Assembly (NCBI RefSeq): GCF_001277195.1
Contig: NZ_CP012268.1
Coordinates: forward strand, 868,001 to 932,000
Origin: Cronobacter muytjensii ATCC 51329
Lineage (GTDB): Bacteria > Pseudomonadota > Gammaproteobacteria > Enterobacterales > Enterobacteriaceae
Direction: 5' to 3'
Length of the DNA: 64,000 nt
The notes beneath the pieces were generated by a model, which was not told the DNA's origin, made no database searches, and was given only the letters and a program-made list of their open reading frames with translations. Both the position numbers and the translations under genes were made by a program. Shown here one piece after another: positions 10,220 to 21,689 of this stretch (its first letter is position 1; each line of letters starts with the position of its first letter).

Positions 10220-10449
10220 ATTCCTGCAAAGCTCCTTGTAGACCCGCCCGGACCGGGGCCAGGTTATCTTAACCGAGAGGGAAAATTGCGCCACCCGAGA
10301 AATGGTCGAAAAAACAGCAAAAAGCACGATTTCTTTCATCTTTCTGCCCGGAAAACTGAGCGCGCACTTGCACTTGCCGTAATGGGCAAATACTCTTAGT
10401 GAGTAAATGTTTGCCGTCATGGCAAGGTGTTAGAACAACAGAGAATATA

Positions 10450-11403
10450 ATGATGCAGGATTTGCGTCTGATATTAATCATTGTTGGCGCGATCGCCATA
10501 ATCGCCTTACTGGTGCATGGTTTATGGACCAGCCGTAAGGAACGTTCTTCTATGTTCCGCGATCGTCCGATGAAGCGCATGAAGTCGAAGCGCGATGAGG
10601 ATGAAGACGAAGACGACGTCGATGAGCTGGATGACGAAGGCGTGGGCGAAGTTCGCGTGCGTCGCAGCGCGCCGGCGCCGGAAAGCGCGCCTGCCCGTCA
10701 GCCTCAGCATAACTATCAGCCGCCTTACGCACCGTCGCAGACGCGTCAGCCTGTTCGCGAGCCTGTGGAGCAGGAGCCTGTGGCCCCGTACGGCGAAGCG
10801 CCTGAGACGCCGGTACATCAGCCGCAACAGCCGCAGCCGGTGCGCCAGACCGCGCCGCAGCAACCTGCACCGGCGCAACCCGCCATGCATCAGCCTGCGC
10901 CGCAGCCGATCGCTGAGCCTGCGCCGCAGCCAGAGCCGGTTTCTGAGCCTGCGCAAGTAAGCGCGCCGGAAAAACCGCAGCCGAAAGAAACTGTGATTAT
11001 TATGAACGTCGCGGCCCATGCGGGTAGCCAGCTTAACGGCGACGTGCTGTTCAACAGTATTCAGCAGGCAGGCTTTAAGTTCGGCGATATGAATATTTTC
11101 CATCGCCACCTGAGCCCGGACGGCAGTGGCCCTGTGTTGTTCAGTCTTGCGAATATGGTAAAACCCGGTTCGTTTGACCCGGAAATCATGACTGATTTCA
11201 CAACGCCTGGTATCACCATCTTCATGCAGGTGCCGGGGTTTGGCGACGAGCTGCAGAATTTCAAGCTGATGCTTCAGTCGGCGCAGCATATCGCCGATGA
11301 AGTCGGCGGCGTGGTGCTGGACGACCAGCGTCGTATGATGACGCCACAAAAGCTGCGTGAATATCAGGACAGAATTCGCGATGTGAAAGAGGCGAACGGC
11401 TAA
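10450..11403 (+). CDS. zipA: Cell division protein ZipA
   Basis: Essential division protein that tethers FtsZ polymers to the inner membrane. The N-terminal membrane anchor is [21 protein letters not shown] charged stretch ([13 protein letters not shown]) follows, then a long Pro/Gln/Ala-rich linker (about residues 70-185). The conserved C-terminal FtsZ-binding domain runs from [17 protein letters not shown] to the end. I chose the double ATG at 10450/10453 (MMQDLRL) as in E. coli, giving 317 residues; the frame is open 17 codons upstream. The linker is low-complexity, as expected for this protein. Confidence 0.97.
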   Translation: MMQDLRLILIIVGAIAIIALLVHGLWTSRKERSSMFRDRPMKRMKSKRDEDEDEDDVDELDDEGVGEVRVRRSAPAPESAPARQPQHNYQPPYAPSQTRQPVREPVEQEPVAPYGEAPETPVHQPQQPQPVRQTAPQQPAPAQPAMHQPAPQPIAEPAPQPEPVSEPAQVSAPEKPQPKETVIIMNVAAHAGSQLNGDVLFNSIQQAGFKFGDMNIFHRHLSPDGSGPVLFSLANMVKPGSFDPEIMTDFTTPGITIFMQVPGFGDELQNFKLMLQSAQHIADEVGGVVLDDQRRMMTPQKLREYQDRIRDVKEANG

Positions 11404-11431
11404 CCGCCCGCCGCAAAAATTCCTCTCCCTA

Positions 11432-11456
11432 ACCCCCGCCTGTCGGGGGTTTTTTA
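11432..11456 (+). terminator. Intrinsic terminator of zipA
   Basis: Arms ACCCCCG and CGGGGGT with a 5-base loop and a T-run, 29 bases after the zipA stop and just before ligA. Confidence 0.9.
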
Positions 11457-11463
11457 TCATTGA

Positions 11464-13491
<2,028 letters not shown>

Positions 13492-13492
13492 A

Positions 13493-13708
13493 ATGGAAAA
13501 AGAGCAGCTCGTCGCTATCGCCAACACGGACATGCCGTTTGGCAAATACAAAGGCCGCCGGCTTATCGATTTGCCGGAAGAGTATCTGCTGTGGTTTGCC
13601 CGCAAAGATGAATTTCCTGCCGGTAAGCTGGGCGAACTGATGGCGGTGACGCTTTTAATCAAAACCGAAGGGCTGGCACATCTCGTTCAGCCGCTAAAAA
13701 AACCGTAA
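13493..13708 (+). CDS. ypeB: DUF3820 family protein YpeB
   Basis: Small 71-residue protein matching the uncharacterised E. coli YpeB that also follows ligA. The conserved core is MPFGKYKGRRLIDLPEEYLLWFARK, typical of DUF3820 (putative quorum-sensing-regulated virulence factor family by name only). The start is the ATG at 13493, one base after the ligA stop; the frame is open upstream inside ligA but that part is a shadow. Probably cotranscribed with ligA and ended by the hairpin at 13713. Confidence 0.9.
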   Translation: MEKEQLVAIANTDMPFGKYKGRRLIDLPEEYLLWFARKDEFPAGKLGELMAVTLLIKTEGLAHLVQPLKKP

Positions 13709-13712
13709 AAAA

Positions 13713-13743
13713 ACGGCGCGAAAACTCGCGCCGTGGTTTTTCT
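13713..13743 (+). terminator. Intrinsic terminator after ligA-ypeB
   Basis: Arms ACGGCGCGA and TCGCGCCGT with a 4-base loop, followed by GGTTTTTCT. A further GC-rich palindromic stretch (13750-13776) lies between it and the convergent flxA-like gene. Confidence 0.85.
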
Positions 13744-13789
13744 CTTCCTGCCAGGTCACCTGGCCCCGTCGGGGCAGGCGAGACATTTC

Positions 13790-14122
13790 TTATACGTAAA
13801 TATCAATCTGGTGGTTGCCGGAAGCCTGTTTTACGGATTCCACCTGTTTGCTTTCTTGCTTTTGTTGCGCTTTTTCAGCCTGCTCGCGCTGTAACTGTGC
13901 CAGCTGCGCCTGAAGCATTTTGATCTGATTTTGAATAAGTTGCTGCTGTTTTTGCTTTTCTTCCGCACTGCCCTCGCTGGCGGCAAGATCTTTAAGCTTG
14001 GTCGTGAGCTTATTGATTTGCTGTGTCAGGCGAGCAATCTGTGAAGCCAGATCGTTGCCGCTTGACGCACTGCTGCTGCTTGTCTGGACAGACGGGGTGG
14101 AAGCGGTAATGGTAGTCGACAT
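13790..14122 (-). CDS. FlxA-like protein (coiled coil)
   Basis: FlxA-family protein of 110 residues. A Ser/Thr-rich N-terminus (ITASTPSVQTSSSS) is followed by a long glutamine-rich coiled coil (about residues 25-95), and it ends in DIYV like E. coli FlxA (TIDIYV). FlxA of E. coli is a sigma-28 (FliA)-dependent gene of unknown role. Of two adjacent ATGs, the second (14122) is five bases from the AGGAGG and is preferred over the first (14125), which is two bases away. A sigma-28-type promoter lies just upstream. No flagellar structural genes are nearby. Confidence 0.85.
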   Translation of the reverse strand: MSTTITASTPSVQTSSSSASSGNDLASQIARLTQQINKLTTKLKDLAASEGSAEEKQKQQQLIQNQIKMLQAQLAQLQREQAEKAQQKQESKQVESVKQASGNHQIDIYV

Positions 14123-14153
14123 CATGTCCTCCTTTGTTATAGGTCCGCAAAAG

Positions 14154-14180
14154 GTATCGGCAGCGCGACGGGAAAACTGA
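14154..14180 (-). promoter_or_regulatory. Sigma-28 (FliA)-type promoter of the flxA-like gene
   Basis: Minus strand reads TCAGTTTT, 11 bases, GCCGATAC. The -10 differs from the FliA consensus GCCGATAA only at the last base. The -35 fits TAAAGTTT loosely, and spacing is the consensus 11. It ends about 30 bases before the start codon, and the family is known to be FliA-controlled. Confidence 0.7.
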
Positions 14181-14266
14181 GAGCGCGCAGAAGAAATTGC
14201 GATATGAAAAGCGGTAACAGGTGAGGGCGATACGATGAAAGACGAAAAGTGGAATAACGTAAAACG

Positions 14267-14323
14267 CAGAAAGCAAAAAGGCGCCTTTAGGGCGCCTTTT
14301 TACACTGGTGGGTCGTGCAGGAT
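14267..14323 (-). repeat. Repeat copy A: terminator plus last 18 bases of tRNA-Lys
   Basis: 57 bases nearly identical (56/57) to 14428-14484, offset 161 bases. The unit contains a complete hairpin terminator (AAAAAGGCGCC / GGGCGCCTTTTT) and the final 18 bases of the tRNA-Lys gene including CCA. Here the tRNA part breaks off and is followed by unrelated sequence, so this is a vestigial tRNA 3' end, not a tRNA. Confidence 0.9.
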
Positions 14324-14427
14324 GACTCGCTTCGCTCGCCCTTCGGGCCGTCGCCGCACGCGGCTCCGGTGTCTCGCCATCAATGGCTCGACCCGAACCT
14401 GCTGCAGGTGCGAATCTTCCTGACGTA

Positions 14428-14484
14428 CAGAAAGCAAAAAGGCGCCTTTAGGGCGCCTTTTTACATTGGTGGGTCGTGCAGGAT
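14428..14484 (-). repeat. Repeat copy B: terminator and 3' end of the intact tRNA-Lys
   Basis: The parental copy of the 57-base unit. Its hairpin (14436-14462), ending in a T-run on the minus strand, is the immediate terminator of the tRNA-Val/tRNA-Lys operon. A second identical terminator lies in copy A about 160 bases further on. Confidence 0.9.
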
Positions 14485-14542
14485 TCGAACCTGCGACCAA
14501 TTGATTAAAAGTCAACTGCTCTACCAACTGAGCTAACGACCC
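14467..14542 (-). tRNA. lysV: tRNA-Lys (TTT)
   Basis: 76-base cloverleaf with encoded CCA. The acceptor is GGGTCGT/ACGACCC, the anticodon loop is CTTTTAA with anticodon TTT, and the T loop is GGTTCGAATCC. Last gene of the three-Val-one-Lys operon, as in the E. coli valU-valX-valY-lysV order. Confidence 0.97.
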
Positions 14543-14546
14543 GAAG

Positions 14547-14622
14547 TGGTGGGTGATGACGGGATCGAACCGCCGACCCCCTCCTTGTAAGGGAGGTGCT
14601 CTCCCAGCTGAGCTAATCACCC
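14547..14622 (-). tRNA. tRNA-Val (TAC), third of three
   Basis: 76 bases with encoded CCA. The acceptor is GGGTGAT/ATCACCC, anticodon TAC in CTTACAA. Identical in sequence to the two copies upstream; separated from tRNA-Lys by four bases. Confidence 0.97.
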
Positions 14623-14671
14623 ACTTCGGTACTTCTTTTACTGCATGACAAGAAATTCGCTGGCGAGAAAG

Positions 14672-14747
14672 TGGTGGGTGATGACGGGATCGAACCGCCG
14701 ACCCCCTCCTTGTAAGGGAGGTGCTCTCCCAGCTGAGCTAATCACCC
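14672..14747 (-). tRNA. tRNA-Val (TAC), second of three
   Basis: Identical 76-base tRNA-Val(TAC) with CCA; separated from its neighbours by spacers of about 45-50 bases. Confidence 0.97.
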
Positions 14748-14791
14748 ACTTTTCATTTCTTGTCTACACTGCGGGAACCACTTGTTTAGAG

Positions 14792-14867
14792 TGGTGGGTG
14801 ATGACGGGATCGAACCGCCGACCCCCTCCTTGTAAGGGAGGTGCTCTCCCAGCTGAGCTAATCACCC
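14792..14867 (-). tRNA. tRNA-Val (TAC), first of three
   Basis: Promoter-proximal copy of the tRNA-Val(TAC) genes. It is divergent from gltX; the 260-base interval to gltX must carry both promoters. Confidence 0.97.
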
Positions 14868-15127
14868 CCGCTGTGTGGAGTCGCATTATAGGGAGAGTTG
14901 AAAATGAGTCAACGCCTTTTCCAAAGTTTTTGTTTGTTCGTCGTAAAATTAGACAGTGCGCTGGTTTTATGCTCGTTAAGGTATGATTTCTCAACAGATA
15001 ACGCCTGAATAGCGGGGACGGAAGGTATCAAGATTGAGGAATCAGCCCACGGTGGTAGAATATTGCCCTCTTTGTTACTTCCTGGCATGTGCCGCTTAAT
15101 GGCATTGTTAAACACTAAGGCCAATCA

Positions 15128-16543
15128 ATGAAAATCAAAACCCGCTTCGCGCCCAGCCCGACAGGCTATCTGCATGTCGGCGGCGCCCGTACCGCGCTTT
15201 ATTCCTGGCTTTTCGCCCGCCATGAGGGCGGCGAATTCGTGTTGCGTATTGAAGATACCGATCTTGAGCGCTCCACGCCGGAAGCTATTGAAGCCATTAT
15301 GGATGGAATGAACTGGCTGAGCCTGGAGTGGGATGAGGGTCCGTATTTCCAGACCAAACGTTTCGATCGCTATAACGCGGTTATTGATGAAATGCTGGCG
15401 GCGGGTACCGCCTATAAATGTTACTGCTCAAAAGAGCGTCTTGAAGCGCTGCGCGAAGAGCAGATGGCGAAGGGCGAGAAGCCGCGCTACGACGGCCGTT
15501 GCCGCCACAGTCATGAACATCACGCGGACGATGAGCCTTGCGTGGTGCGTTTTGCCAACCCGCAGGACGGTTCTGTGGTATTTGACGATCAGATCCGCGG
15601 CCCGATTGAGTTCAGCAACCTTGAGCTTGACGATCTGATCATTCGCCGTACTGATGGTTCTCCGACCTACAACTTCTGTGTGGTGGTCGACGACTGGGAT
15701 ATGGAAATTACGCACGTCATTCGCGGCGAAGACCATATCAACAACACGCCGCGTCAGATCAACATTCTGAAAGCGCTGGGCGCGCCGGTGCCGCTGTATG
15801 CGCACGTTTCTATGATCAACGGCGATGACGGTAAAAAACTCTCCAAACGTCACGGCGCGGTCAGCGTAATGCAGTATCGCGATGACGGCTATCTGCCGGA
15901 GGCGCTGCTGAACTATCTGGTGCGTCTGGGCTGGTCCCATGGCGATCAGGAGATCTTCACCCGTGAAGAAATGATCAAACTCTTCTCCCTGGGAGCGGTC
16001 AGCAAGTCGGCGAGCGCGTTCAATACCGATAAACTGCAGTGGCTAAACCATCACTACATCAATACGCTGGCGCCGGAATATGTGGCCACGCACCTGCAGT
16101 GGCATATCGAGCAGGAAAATATCGACACCCGCAACGGCCCGCAGCTGGCGGATTTGGTGAAACTGCTGGGCGAGCGCTGCAAAACGCTTAAAGAGATGGC
16201 GCAGACCTGCCGCTATTTCTATGAAGACTTCAGCGAGTTTGATGCCGACGCGGCGAAAAAACATCTGCGCCCGGTGGCGCGTCAGCCGCTGGAAGTGGTG
16301 CGCGATAAGCTTGCCGCTCTGACCGACTGGACCGCCGAAAACGTGCATCACGCCATTCAGGCGACCGCCGATGAGCTGGAAGTGGGCATGGGGAAAGTGG
16401 GTATGCCGCTGCGCGTCGCGGTCACTGGGGCAGGGCAGTCGCCGGGCCTGGACGTGACCGTCCATGCGATCGGTAAATCCCGAAGTGTGGAACGTATCAA
16501 CAAAGCGCTGGCCTTTATCGCCGAGCGCGAAAATCAGCAGTAA
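15128..16543 (+). CDS. gltX: Glutamyl-tRNA synthetase
   Basis: Charges tRNA-Glu with glutamate. It has 471 residues, identical to the E. coli length. The class I HIGH-type motif is PTGYLHVGG (11-19) and the KMSKS-type motif is KKLSKRHG near residue 237. The zinc ligands CYC...CRH (about residues 98-125) of the gamma-proteobacterial enzyme are present. Its location divergent to the valine/lysine tRNA operon is the E. coli arrangement. Terminator at 16551. Confidence 0.98.
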   Translation: MKIKTRFAPSPTGYLHVGGARTALYSWLFARHEGGEFVLRIEDTDLERSTPEAIEAIMDGMNWLSLEWDEGPYFQTKRFDRYNAVIDEMLAAGTAYKCYCSKERLEALREEQMAKGEKPRYDGRCRHSHEHHADDEPCVVRFANPQDGSVVFDDQIRGPIEFSNLELDDLIIRRTDGSPTYNFCVVVDDWDMEITHVIRGEDHINNTPRQINILKALGAPVPLYAHVSMINGDDGKKLSKRHGAVSVMQYRDDGYLPEALLNYLVRLGWSHGDQEIFTREEMIKLFSLGAVSKSASAFNTDKLQWLNHHYINTLAPEYVATHLQWHIEQENIDTRNGPQLADLVKLLGERCKTLKEMAQTCRYFYEDFSEFDADAAKKHLRPVARQPLEVVRDKLAALTDWTAENVHHAIQATADELEVGMGKVGMPLRVAVTGAGQSPGLDVTVHAIGKSRSVERINKALAFIAERENQQ

Positions 16544-16550
16544 TAAAAAA

Positions 16551-16572
16551 AGCCGGCGCAAGCCGGCTTTTA
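16551..16572. terminator. Terminator between gltX and yfeD
   Basis: Arms AGCCGGC and GCCGGCT, with A-run before and TTTTA after; serves gltX and possibly the convergent yfeD. Confidence 0.88.
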
Positions 16573-16959
16573 CTTCTCGTCGTTAAGTCCCAGCCGTTTC
16601 ACCAGCCCGGTCTTGCCTTCCTGATTAATCAGTTCGCTTAAGCGCGCCTGCTCTTGCGGCGACATCATCTCCAGCGTACGGATAAACTGGGCCATCATTT
16701 CGTTATCCCATGTCACGTAAGGGGTCTCGCTCTCTTCGACGCGGCTATAGAGATGCGCTGAATAGCGCAGTTTATCGGTGGCGAGAAAATAGTCATACAC
16801 CTGCTGCGTAATAAGAATTAACAAGGCGCCGCCTTTACGACCTTTAAGCGGAATGCGCTTCCAGCCATATTTGCGCGCCCAGCCGCTAATGGTCTGTGCG
16901 GTATAGCCGCTCAGTTCGCCCAGTTCGCCTGCCGTCATCCAGCGTGTAAATCGATTCAT
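16570..16959 (-). CDS. yfeD: DUF1323 family putative DNA-binding protein, YfeD-like
   Basis: Putative transcriptional regulator of 129 residues. The N-terminal helix-turn-helix (MTAGELGELSGYTAQTISGWARKYGWKRIPL) has the form seen in YfeC/YfeD. The middle part (KGGALLILITQQVYDYF) matches the family, and the C-terminus has the conserved SPQEQARLSELINQEGKTGLVKRLGL. It follows yfeC by three bases on the same strand, as in E. coli, so the two are probably coexpressed. Similarity to E. coli YfeD is moderate, so the symbol rests partly on synteny. Confidence 0.85.
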   Translation of the reverse strand: MNRFTRWMTAGELGELSGYTAQTISGWARKYGWKRIPLKGRKGGALLILITQQVYDYFLATDKLRYSAHLYSRVEESETPYVTWDNEMMAQFIRTLEMMSPQEQARLSELINQEGKTGLVKRLGLNDEK

Positions 16960-16962
16960 GGC

Positions 16963-17322
16963 TTAATCCGTATGGCGAATATCCAGACGCTGCAACATGC
17001 CGGCAATGCCTTCGCGCAGCAGGAGTGAGGTCAGTTGTTTCTGCTCAGACTGGCTCATTTCTCGCAGGGAGTTCAGCAGCAGATTCTCCAGCGGCGCTTC
17101 AACGGTCGCCGTATAACTCGCCGCATTTTCTGAGGCGCGACGAGCGCTGCGGATAAACGTCAACACCTGCTCGTCAACATGAATGACACGCGCTTTGCCG
17201 CCCTGTACGCCGGGTTTCGGTGAGGTGTGCCAGCCTTCTTTACGTACCCATTTATTGATCGTCTGACGACTATAGCCGGTGTAATGCGCCAGTTCGTCCG
17301 GGGTCATCCGGTCCTTGACCAT
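16963..17322 (-). CDS. yfeC: DUF1323 family putative DNA-binding protein YfeC
   Basis: 119-residue putative regulator, same length as E. coli YfeC. The HTH segment is MTPDELAHYTGYSRQTINKWVRKEGW, followed by TSPKPGVQGGKARVIHVDEQV. The C-terminal helical part ends LLLREGIAGMLQRLDI. It is a paralogue of the adjacent YfeD. Targets are not known to me. Divergent from the tRNA-Ala pair. Confidence 0.92.
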   Translation of the reverse strand: MVKDRMTPDELAHYTGYSRQTINKWVRKEGWHTSPKPGVQGGKARVIHVDEQVLTFIRSARRASENAASYTATVEAPLENLLLNSLREMSQSEQKQLTSLLLREGIAGMLQRLDIRHTD

Positions 17323-17541
17323 GGCTAATCCTTTTCAAAATGTAAGCCTGTTAGGGGTTCATCTTACGAGATCATATTACGGGAAACTGTGACGAGAATA
17401 ACTAGCGTATTGGGAGAACAGATCTTTGAGAGCCTTTTTGCTGGCTTTTTCGGCACTTGAAAGGCGAAAATGAATTTGGCGTTGACACTGTCCGGTGGAA
17501 TTCTTATTATCCCGCCCGTCAACACGACAAGGTGTTCCGAC

Positions 17542-17617
<76 letters not shown>

Positions 17618-17661
17618 AACCTTTATCCCATCAGGTTTGGTCAGTAACACCAGAATCTCGT

Positions 17662-17737
<76 letters not shown>

Positions 17738-17745
17738 AAATTAAA

Positions 17746-17771
17746 ACCCTCGCCTTATGGCGGGGGTTTTT
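17746..17771 (+). terminator. Terminator of the tRNA-Ala pair
   Basis: Arms ACCCTCGCC and GGCGGGGGT (one G-T pair) followed by TTTTTG. Confidence 0.88.
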
Positions 17772-17920
17772 GCTTTCCGGTTGCCGGGAAATTGATTGCC
17801 GCCGCGCTATCAGCATCCTCTGCTTTATTTGCCATGCCCGGGCATTTCCTTGCCAGCCTGGCGAAAGGTTTTTATGATAAAAGCCTGTAGAAACGCCGCC
17901 ATGCCTGTAAGAAGCTCCTT

Positions 17921-20104
17921 ATGAATTATCGCCACGGTTTGCGTAAGTCAGGCATCGCGTTATTGCTGTGCGTCCTGTTGTTGCCGCTAGCGCGAGGGTT
18001 ATCGCCGAAAGCCATCGTCGATGGCGAAGGCATCTATTTAACGTATTTACCGCTCAGCCTGATGCTGGCGATGATTTATCTTTTCGGCCGCTACGCGCTT
18101 ATCCCGCAGGCGATCTCTTTATTACTTTTCTACGGCTGGTTTTTTCCATTAAATAGTCTCCAGCTGCTGGCGTTTGTATTTAGTTTTCTCGGGCCGTTAA
18201 TTCTGGTCTGCGGCATAGGCCGCGCGTTGCAGGGGCCGCGCTGGCGTTTTGCGGTCGCCCGCAAAGGCACCGGGTTGCGCTTGTTTCTGGTCGGCCTCAT
18301 CGTGCCGTGCCTGATTAAGCTGCTGATGATTTTTTCAGGCTATTACCTTGATTATCCAGAAGCTATCGCGTCTTATTTTGGCGAAAGCTCCTCTTTTTAC
18401 AGCATCGTCACGGTGCAGGGGCTTATGGCGGCCTCGGCGATTTTCGTTGATATCTTTTATTATCCGCTTCGTATGGCGTTAAGCCCGGCGTTCGCCCGCG
18501 CCTTATGGCGCCGCTGCGTTATTCCGCTCATGGCGCCTGAAAAGAAACTGCTGGTGATGTGCTGGTTCGCGACGGTTATCGTGCTGCTGACCTTATTCAC
18601 CCTGCCGTTTAAGTTATTCTTAATTTCGGTCTACACGCTCCCGGTAATTTTCGTTTTATTTACCGCTGGGATTTTCCTTATCGGACCGGTCCTCATTACA
18701 TTGCTATGGTCAGTGTCGTTATTATTGTTGCTCGCCAGCAATCACAGTTTTTTGCCCCCGGATAAAACCGGTTTTCTGCTGGCGTTCATGCTCTCTATTT
18801 TTATTTCCTTTACGGTTTCCATGCGCTTCATGACGGTCATTTTTAACAAGAATGAGTGGATGAAACGCCAGTACCGCATGCTCGCTTTTACCGATCCGCT
18901 CACCCGGCTGCCAAACCTGCGCGCGCTGGAGCGGCACCTGCAAAACGCGTCAGCCGGGGCGTTATGCTGCCTGCGGGTCGCGAACCTTGAATTTCTCAGC
19001 CGCCACTACGGCCTGATGATGCGCATTCAGTGCAAAAAAGAGGTGACGGCGCAGCTTCAGCCCTGGCTGAACCCTGGCGAGAAGATTTTCCAGCTACCGG
19101 AGAGCGATTTACTGATCTATCTGACCGGCCCGGAGCCGCAGGACCGGCTGCGGCACATGGTGGATCTGCTTAACAGCAAACGTATTCAGTGGAACGGCGC
19201 GCAGCTTGAGCTCGACTACAGCGCTGCCTGGGCGCCGCTGCATCAGGCCCCGGAGGAACTTTACCGTACTATCGGGCAACTGAGCTATCTGGCGGAGTTT
19301 GCCAGCCTCAGTGAGCCTGTAGTGGCGCTGGAGAGCCGCGGCGAAGGGATTTCCGGGCAAACCAGCGAGCCGGTGCTGATGCTGCAAAAGGTGAAGCGCG
19401 CGCTGGCCGGCGGCGGCGTCACGCTGTTCGCGCAGCCGATACGCAACGCGCAGGGAGAGGGCTATGCCGAGATCCTGGCGCGTCTGAATTGCGACGGTGA
19501 GCTCATCTTACCCGATAAATTCATTCCGTTAATCGCCCGCTTTAACCTCAGCGCGCGCTTTGATATGCAGGTACTGGAAAAACTTCTCCGTTACCTTCAC
19601 GCGCACCCACAGACGCGCCCCGGCGCGCGCTTCTCTGTCAACCTGATGCCGCTGACGCTGCAACAGCAGGGGATCGCGCAGCAGGCTATCGCACTGTTTG
19701 AACGTTATGGGGTGCCAGTCAGCGCGGTTATTCTGGAGGTGACGGAAGAGCAGGCGCTCTCCGGCTCGGAAAACACCATACAAAATATCGCGCTGCTGCA
19801 GGAGCGCGGGTTTTGCATCGCGATTGACGATTTCGGCACCGGCTATGCCAATTTTGAGCGGCTTAAAAATTTACAGGCCGATATCATCAAAATCGATGGC
19901 TGCTTTGTGCGTAATGTGGTGAGTAATCCCTTTGACGCGCTGGTGGTGAAATCCATTTGCGATCTGGCGAAGGCCCGCTCGCTGACCGTCGTGGCGGAAT
20001 TTGTCGAAACCCCGGCGCAGCGGGATCTGCTGTTTTCGCTGGGCGTGGAGTATATCCAGGGCTACCTGCCGGGAAGGCCAGAACCGCTGGAGCGCAAGGC
20101 ATAA
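17921..20104 (+). CDS. pdeA: Membrane cyclic-di-GMP phosphodiesterase PdeA (YfeA)
   Basis: Probably hydrolyses the second messenger cyclic di-GMP. It has 727 residues. The N-terminal 310 or so residues are strongly hydrophobic (MASE1-type sensor, about eight membrane helices). A degenerate GGDEF domain (from FTDPLTRLPNLRALE, near residue 325, no GGDEF motif) is followed by an EAL domain. The EAL signature is EIL, with E517 in the catalytic position. The metal-site Asp pair D636-D637 (DDFGTGYANF) and the C-terminal E(FVE)...QGYLPGRP are intact, so activity is likely. E. coli PdeA, at the same location, has the same architecture. Confidence 0.94.
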   Translation: MNYRHGLRKSGIALLLCVLLLPLARGLSPKAIVDGEGIYLTYLPLSLMLAMIYLFGRYALIPQAISLLLFYGWFFPLNSLQLLAFVFSFLGPLILVCGIGRALQGPRWRFAVARKGTGLRLFLVGLIVPCLIKLLMIFSGYYLDYPEAIASYFGESSSFYSIVTVQGLMAASAIFVDIFYYPLRMALSPAFARALWRRCVIPLMAPEKKLLVMCWFATVIVLLTLFTLPFKLFLISVYTLPVIFVLFTAGIFLIGPVLITLLWSVSLLLLLASNHSFLPPDKTGFLLAFMLSIFISFTVSMRFMTVIFNKNEWMKRQYRMLAFTDPLTRLPNLRALERHLQNASAGALCCLRVANLEFLSRHYGLMMRIQCKKEVTAQLQPWLNPGEKIFQLPESDLLIYLTGPEPQDRLRHMVDLLNSKRIQWNGAQLELDYSAAWAPLHQAPEELYRTIGQLSYLAEFASLSEPVVALESRGEGISGQTSEPVLMLQKVKRALAGGGVTLFAQPIRNAQGEGYAEILARLNCDGELILPDKFIPLIARFNLSARFDMQVLEKLLRYLHAHPQTRPGARFSVNLMPLTLQQQGIAQQAIALFERYGVPVSAVILEVTEEQALSGSENTIQNIALLQERGFCIAIDDFGTGYANFERLKNLQADIIKIDGCFVRNVVSNPFDALVVKSICDLAKARSLTVVAEFVETPAQRDLLFSLGVEYIQGYLPGRPEPLERKA

Positions 20105-20108
20105 AAAA

Positions 20109-20130
20109 ACCGGAGCCTGGCTCCGGTTTT
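20109..20130. terminator. Terminator between pdeA and nupC
   Basis: Arms ACCGGAG and CTCCGGT with T-run; A-run on the other side lets it serve nupC as well. Confidence 0.85.
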
Positions 20131-20149
20131 CGCATGATGATGGTGGCGA

Positions 20150-21334
20150 TTACAGCACGAGTGCGGCAATAGAGGCTGAGAGCACGCTCACAAGCGTTGA
20201 GCCATAGACCAGCTTCAGGCCGAAGCGGGATACCACGTTGCCCTGTTCTTCATTCAGGCCTTTGATAGCGCCAGCAATAATGCCGATAGATGAGAAGTTA
20301 GCAAAGGAAACCAGGAACACAGACAGGATGCCTTCCGCGCGCGGAGAGATAGTGCCTGCCAGTTTCTGCAGATCCATCATCGCCACGAATTCGTTGGACA
20401 CCAGTTTGGTCGCCATAATACTGCCCACCTGCAACGCTTCGTTTGCCGGCACGCCCATCACCCAGGCCACCGGGTAGAAGATGTAACCCAGAATGCCCTG
20501 GAAGGAGATGCCAAGTACGGCGGCGAACAGTGCGTTCAGACCGGAAATCAGCGCGATAAAGCCAATCAGCATCGCGGCCACGATAATCGCCACTTTGAAG
20601 CCTGCCAGAATGTACTCGCCCAGCATTTCGAAGAAGCTTTGCCCTTCGTGCAGGTTAGACATCTGCAAATCTTCTTCATTTTCAACGCGATATGGGTTGA
20701 TGATGGAGAGGACGATAAAGGTGCTGAACATGTTCAGGATCAGCGCGGCTACCACGTACTGCGGTTTCAGCATGGTCATGTACGCGCCGACAATCGACAT
20801 GGACACGGTAGACATCGCTGTCGCGGCCATGGTGTACATGCGGTTACGCGACATTTTGCCGAGAATATCCTTATAGGCGATAAAGTTTTCTGACTGTCCC
20901 AGAATCAGCGAGCTTACCGCGTTGAAGGATTCCAGTTTACCCATACCGTTCACTTTCGAGAGAACCGTACCGATAGCCCGGATAACAATCGGCAGTACGC
21001 GAATGTGCTGCAGAATACCGATTAACGCAGAGATAAAGACGATAGGGCAAAGCACTTTCAGGAAGAAAAATGCCAGGCCTTCATCATTCATTTTGCCAAA
21101 GACGAAGTTTGTCCCTTCATTAGCAAAGCCGAGCAGTTTTTCAAACATATCGGCAAAGCCTTTAACAAAGCCCAGACCGATATTGGAATTAAGGAAGAAC
21201 CAGGCCAGCAGCACTTCAATAACCAGCAGCAGGCCAATATAAGGCAGACGAATTTTTTTGCGGTCGTGACTTACCAGCAAAGCAAGCAGCGCTACAACGG
21301 CGAGCGCCAAAACGAAATGAAGAACGCGGGACAT
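20150..21334 (-). CDS. nupC: Nucleoside:H+ symporter NupC
   Basis: Concentrative nucleoside transporter (CNT family) of the inner membrane, importing most nucleosides except guanosine-type in E. coli. It has 394 residues, about ten membrane segments, with conserved [36 protein letters not shown] and [15 protein letters not shown] motifs of the CNT core. Divergent from mntH over a 355-base interval. A TGTGA half-site near 21429 may belong to CRP/CytR control, which is known for E. coli nupC, but I cannot define a full operator. Confidence 0.97.
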   Translation of the reverse strand: MSRVLHFVLALAVVALLALLVSHDRKKIRLPYIGLLLVIEVLLAWFFLNSNIGLGFVKGFADMFEKLLGFANEGTNFVFGKMNDEGLAFFFLKVLCPIVFISALIGILQHIRVLPIVIRAIGTVLSKVNGMGKLESFNAVSSLILGQSENFIAYKDILGKMSRNRMYTMAATAMSTVSMSIVGAYMTMLKPQYVVAALILNMFSTFIVLSIINPYRVENEEDLQMSNLHEGQSFFEMLGEYILAGFKVAIIVAAMLIGFIALISGLNALFAAVLGISFQGILGYIFYPVAWVMGVPANEALQVGSIMATKLVSNEFVAMMDLQKLAGTISPRAEGILSVFLVSFANFSSIGIIAGAIKGLNEEQGNVVSRFGLKLVYGSTLVSVLSASIAALVL

Positions 21335-21629
21335 ATTTGCTCCAAATATGAGGCAGGTTTAATTTCCGTGCACATTCTATGCAACAACCATTTAGAAAAC
21401 GAGATCTGCAACACACTATAGTTACGTCATGTGACGAAACGCTAAAAGAGTGATCGAACATACAAAAATGTTATGTTGCGTAAAGCAGTGAAAGGTTATC
21501 TTTTGCTGCTACACTTTTAACACACGTGGGCGCATTTTAGTGTGTTTTGCTCGCGTACCTCGACCTTAACCCGCCTTTCATTGATTTCAGCTATCAGAAC
21601 CATCAGAGATTATCCAGCCTAATGAACTT

Positions 21630-21648
21630 GATAATCATTCTCATTTTG
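21630..21648 (+). promoter_or_regulatory. Fur box upstream of mntH
   Basis: Matches 14 of 19 positions of the Fur consensus and reads as hexamers GATAAT CATTCT CATTTT. Fur control of mntH is established in enteric bacteria. Confidence 0.65.
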
Positions 21649-21656
21649 GTAGCATG

Positions 21657-21678
21657 AAACATAGCAAAGGCTATATTT
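21657..21678 (+). promoter_or_regulatory. MntR operator of mntH
   Basis: Inverted repeat AAACATAGC-AAAG-GCTATATTT, one base from the perfect E. coli MntR palindrome, 12 bases upstream of the mntH start. Its position shows that the ATG at 21654 cannot be the real start. Confidence 0.88.
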
Positions 21679-21689
21679 CAGGGGCAGAC

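Noticed and set aside
14547..14867. Three near-identical spaced direct repeats, looking like a short CRISPR array
   Set aside because: They fold as tRNA-Val(TAC) cloverleaves with CCA ends; repeat length 76 and spacer lengths do not fit CRISPR. No cas genes are present.
21654..21689. Upstream ATG extending MntH by 12 residues
   Set aside because: The MntR operator lies inside this stretch, and the E. coli protein length is met exactly from 21690.
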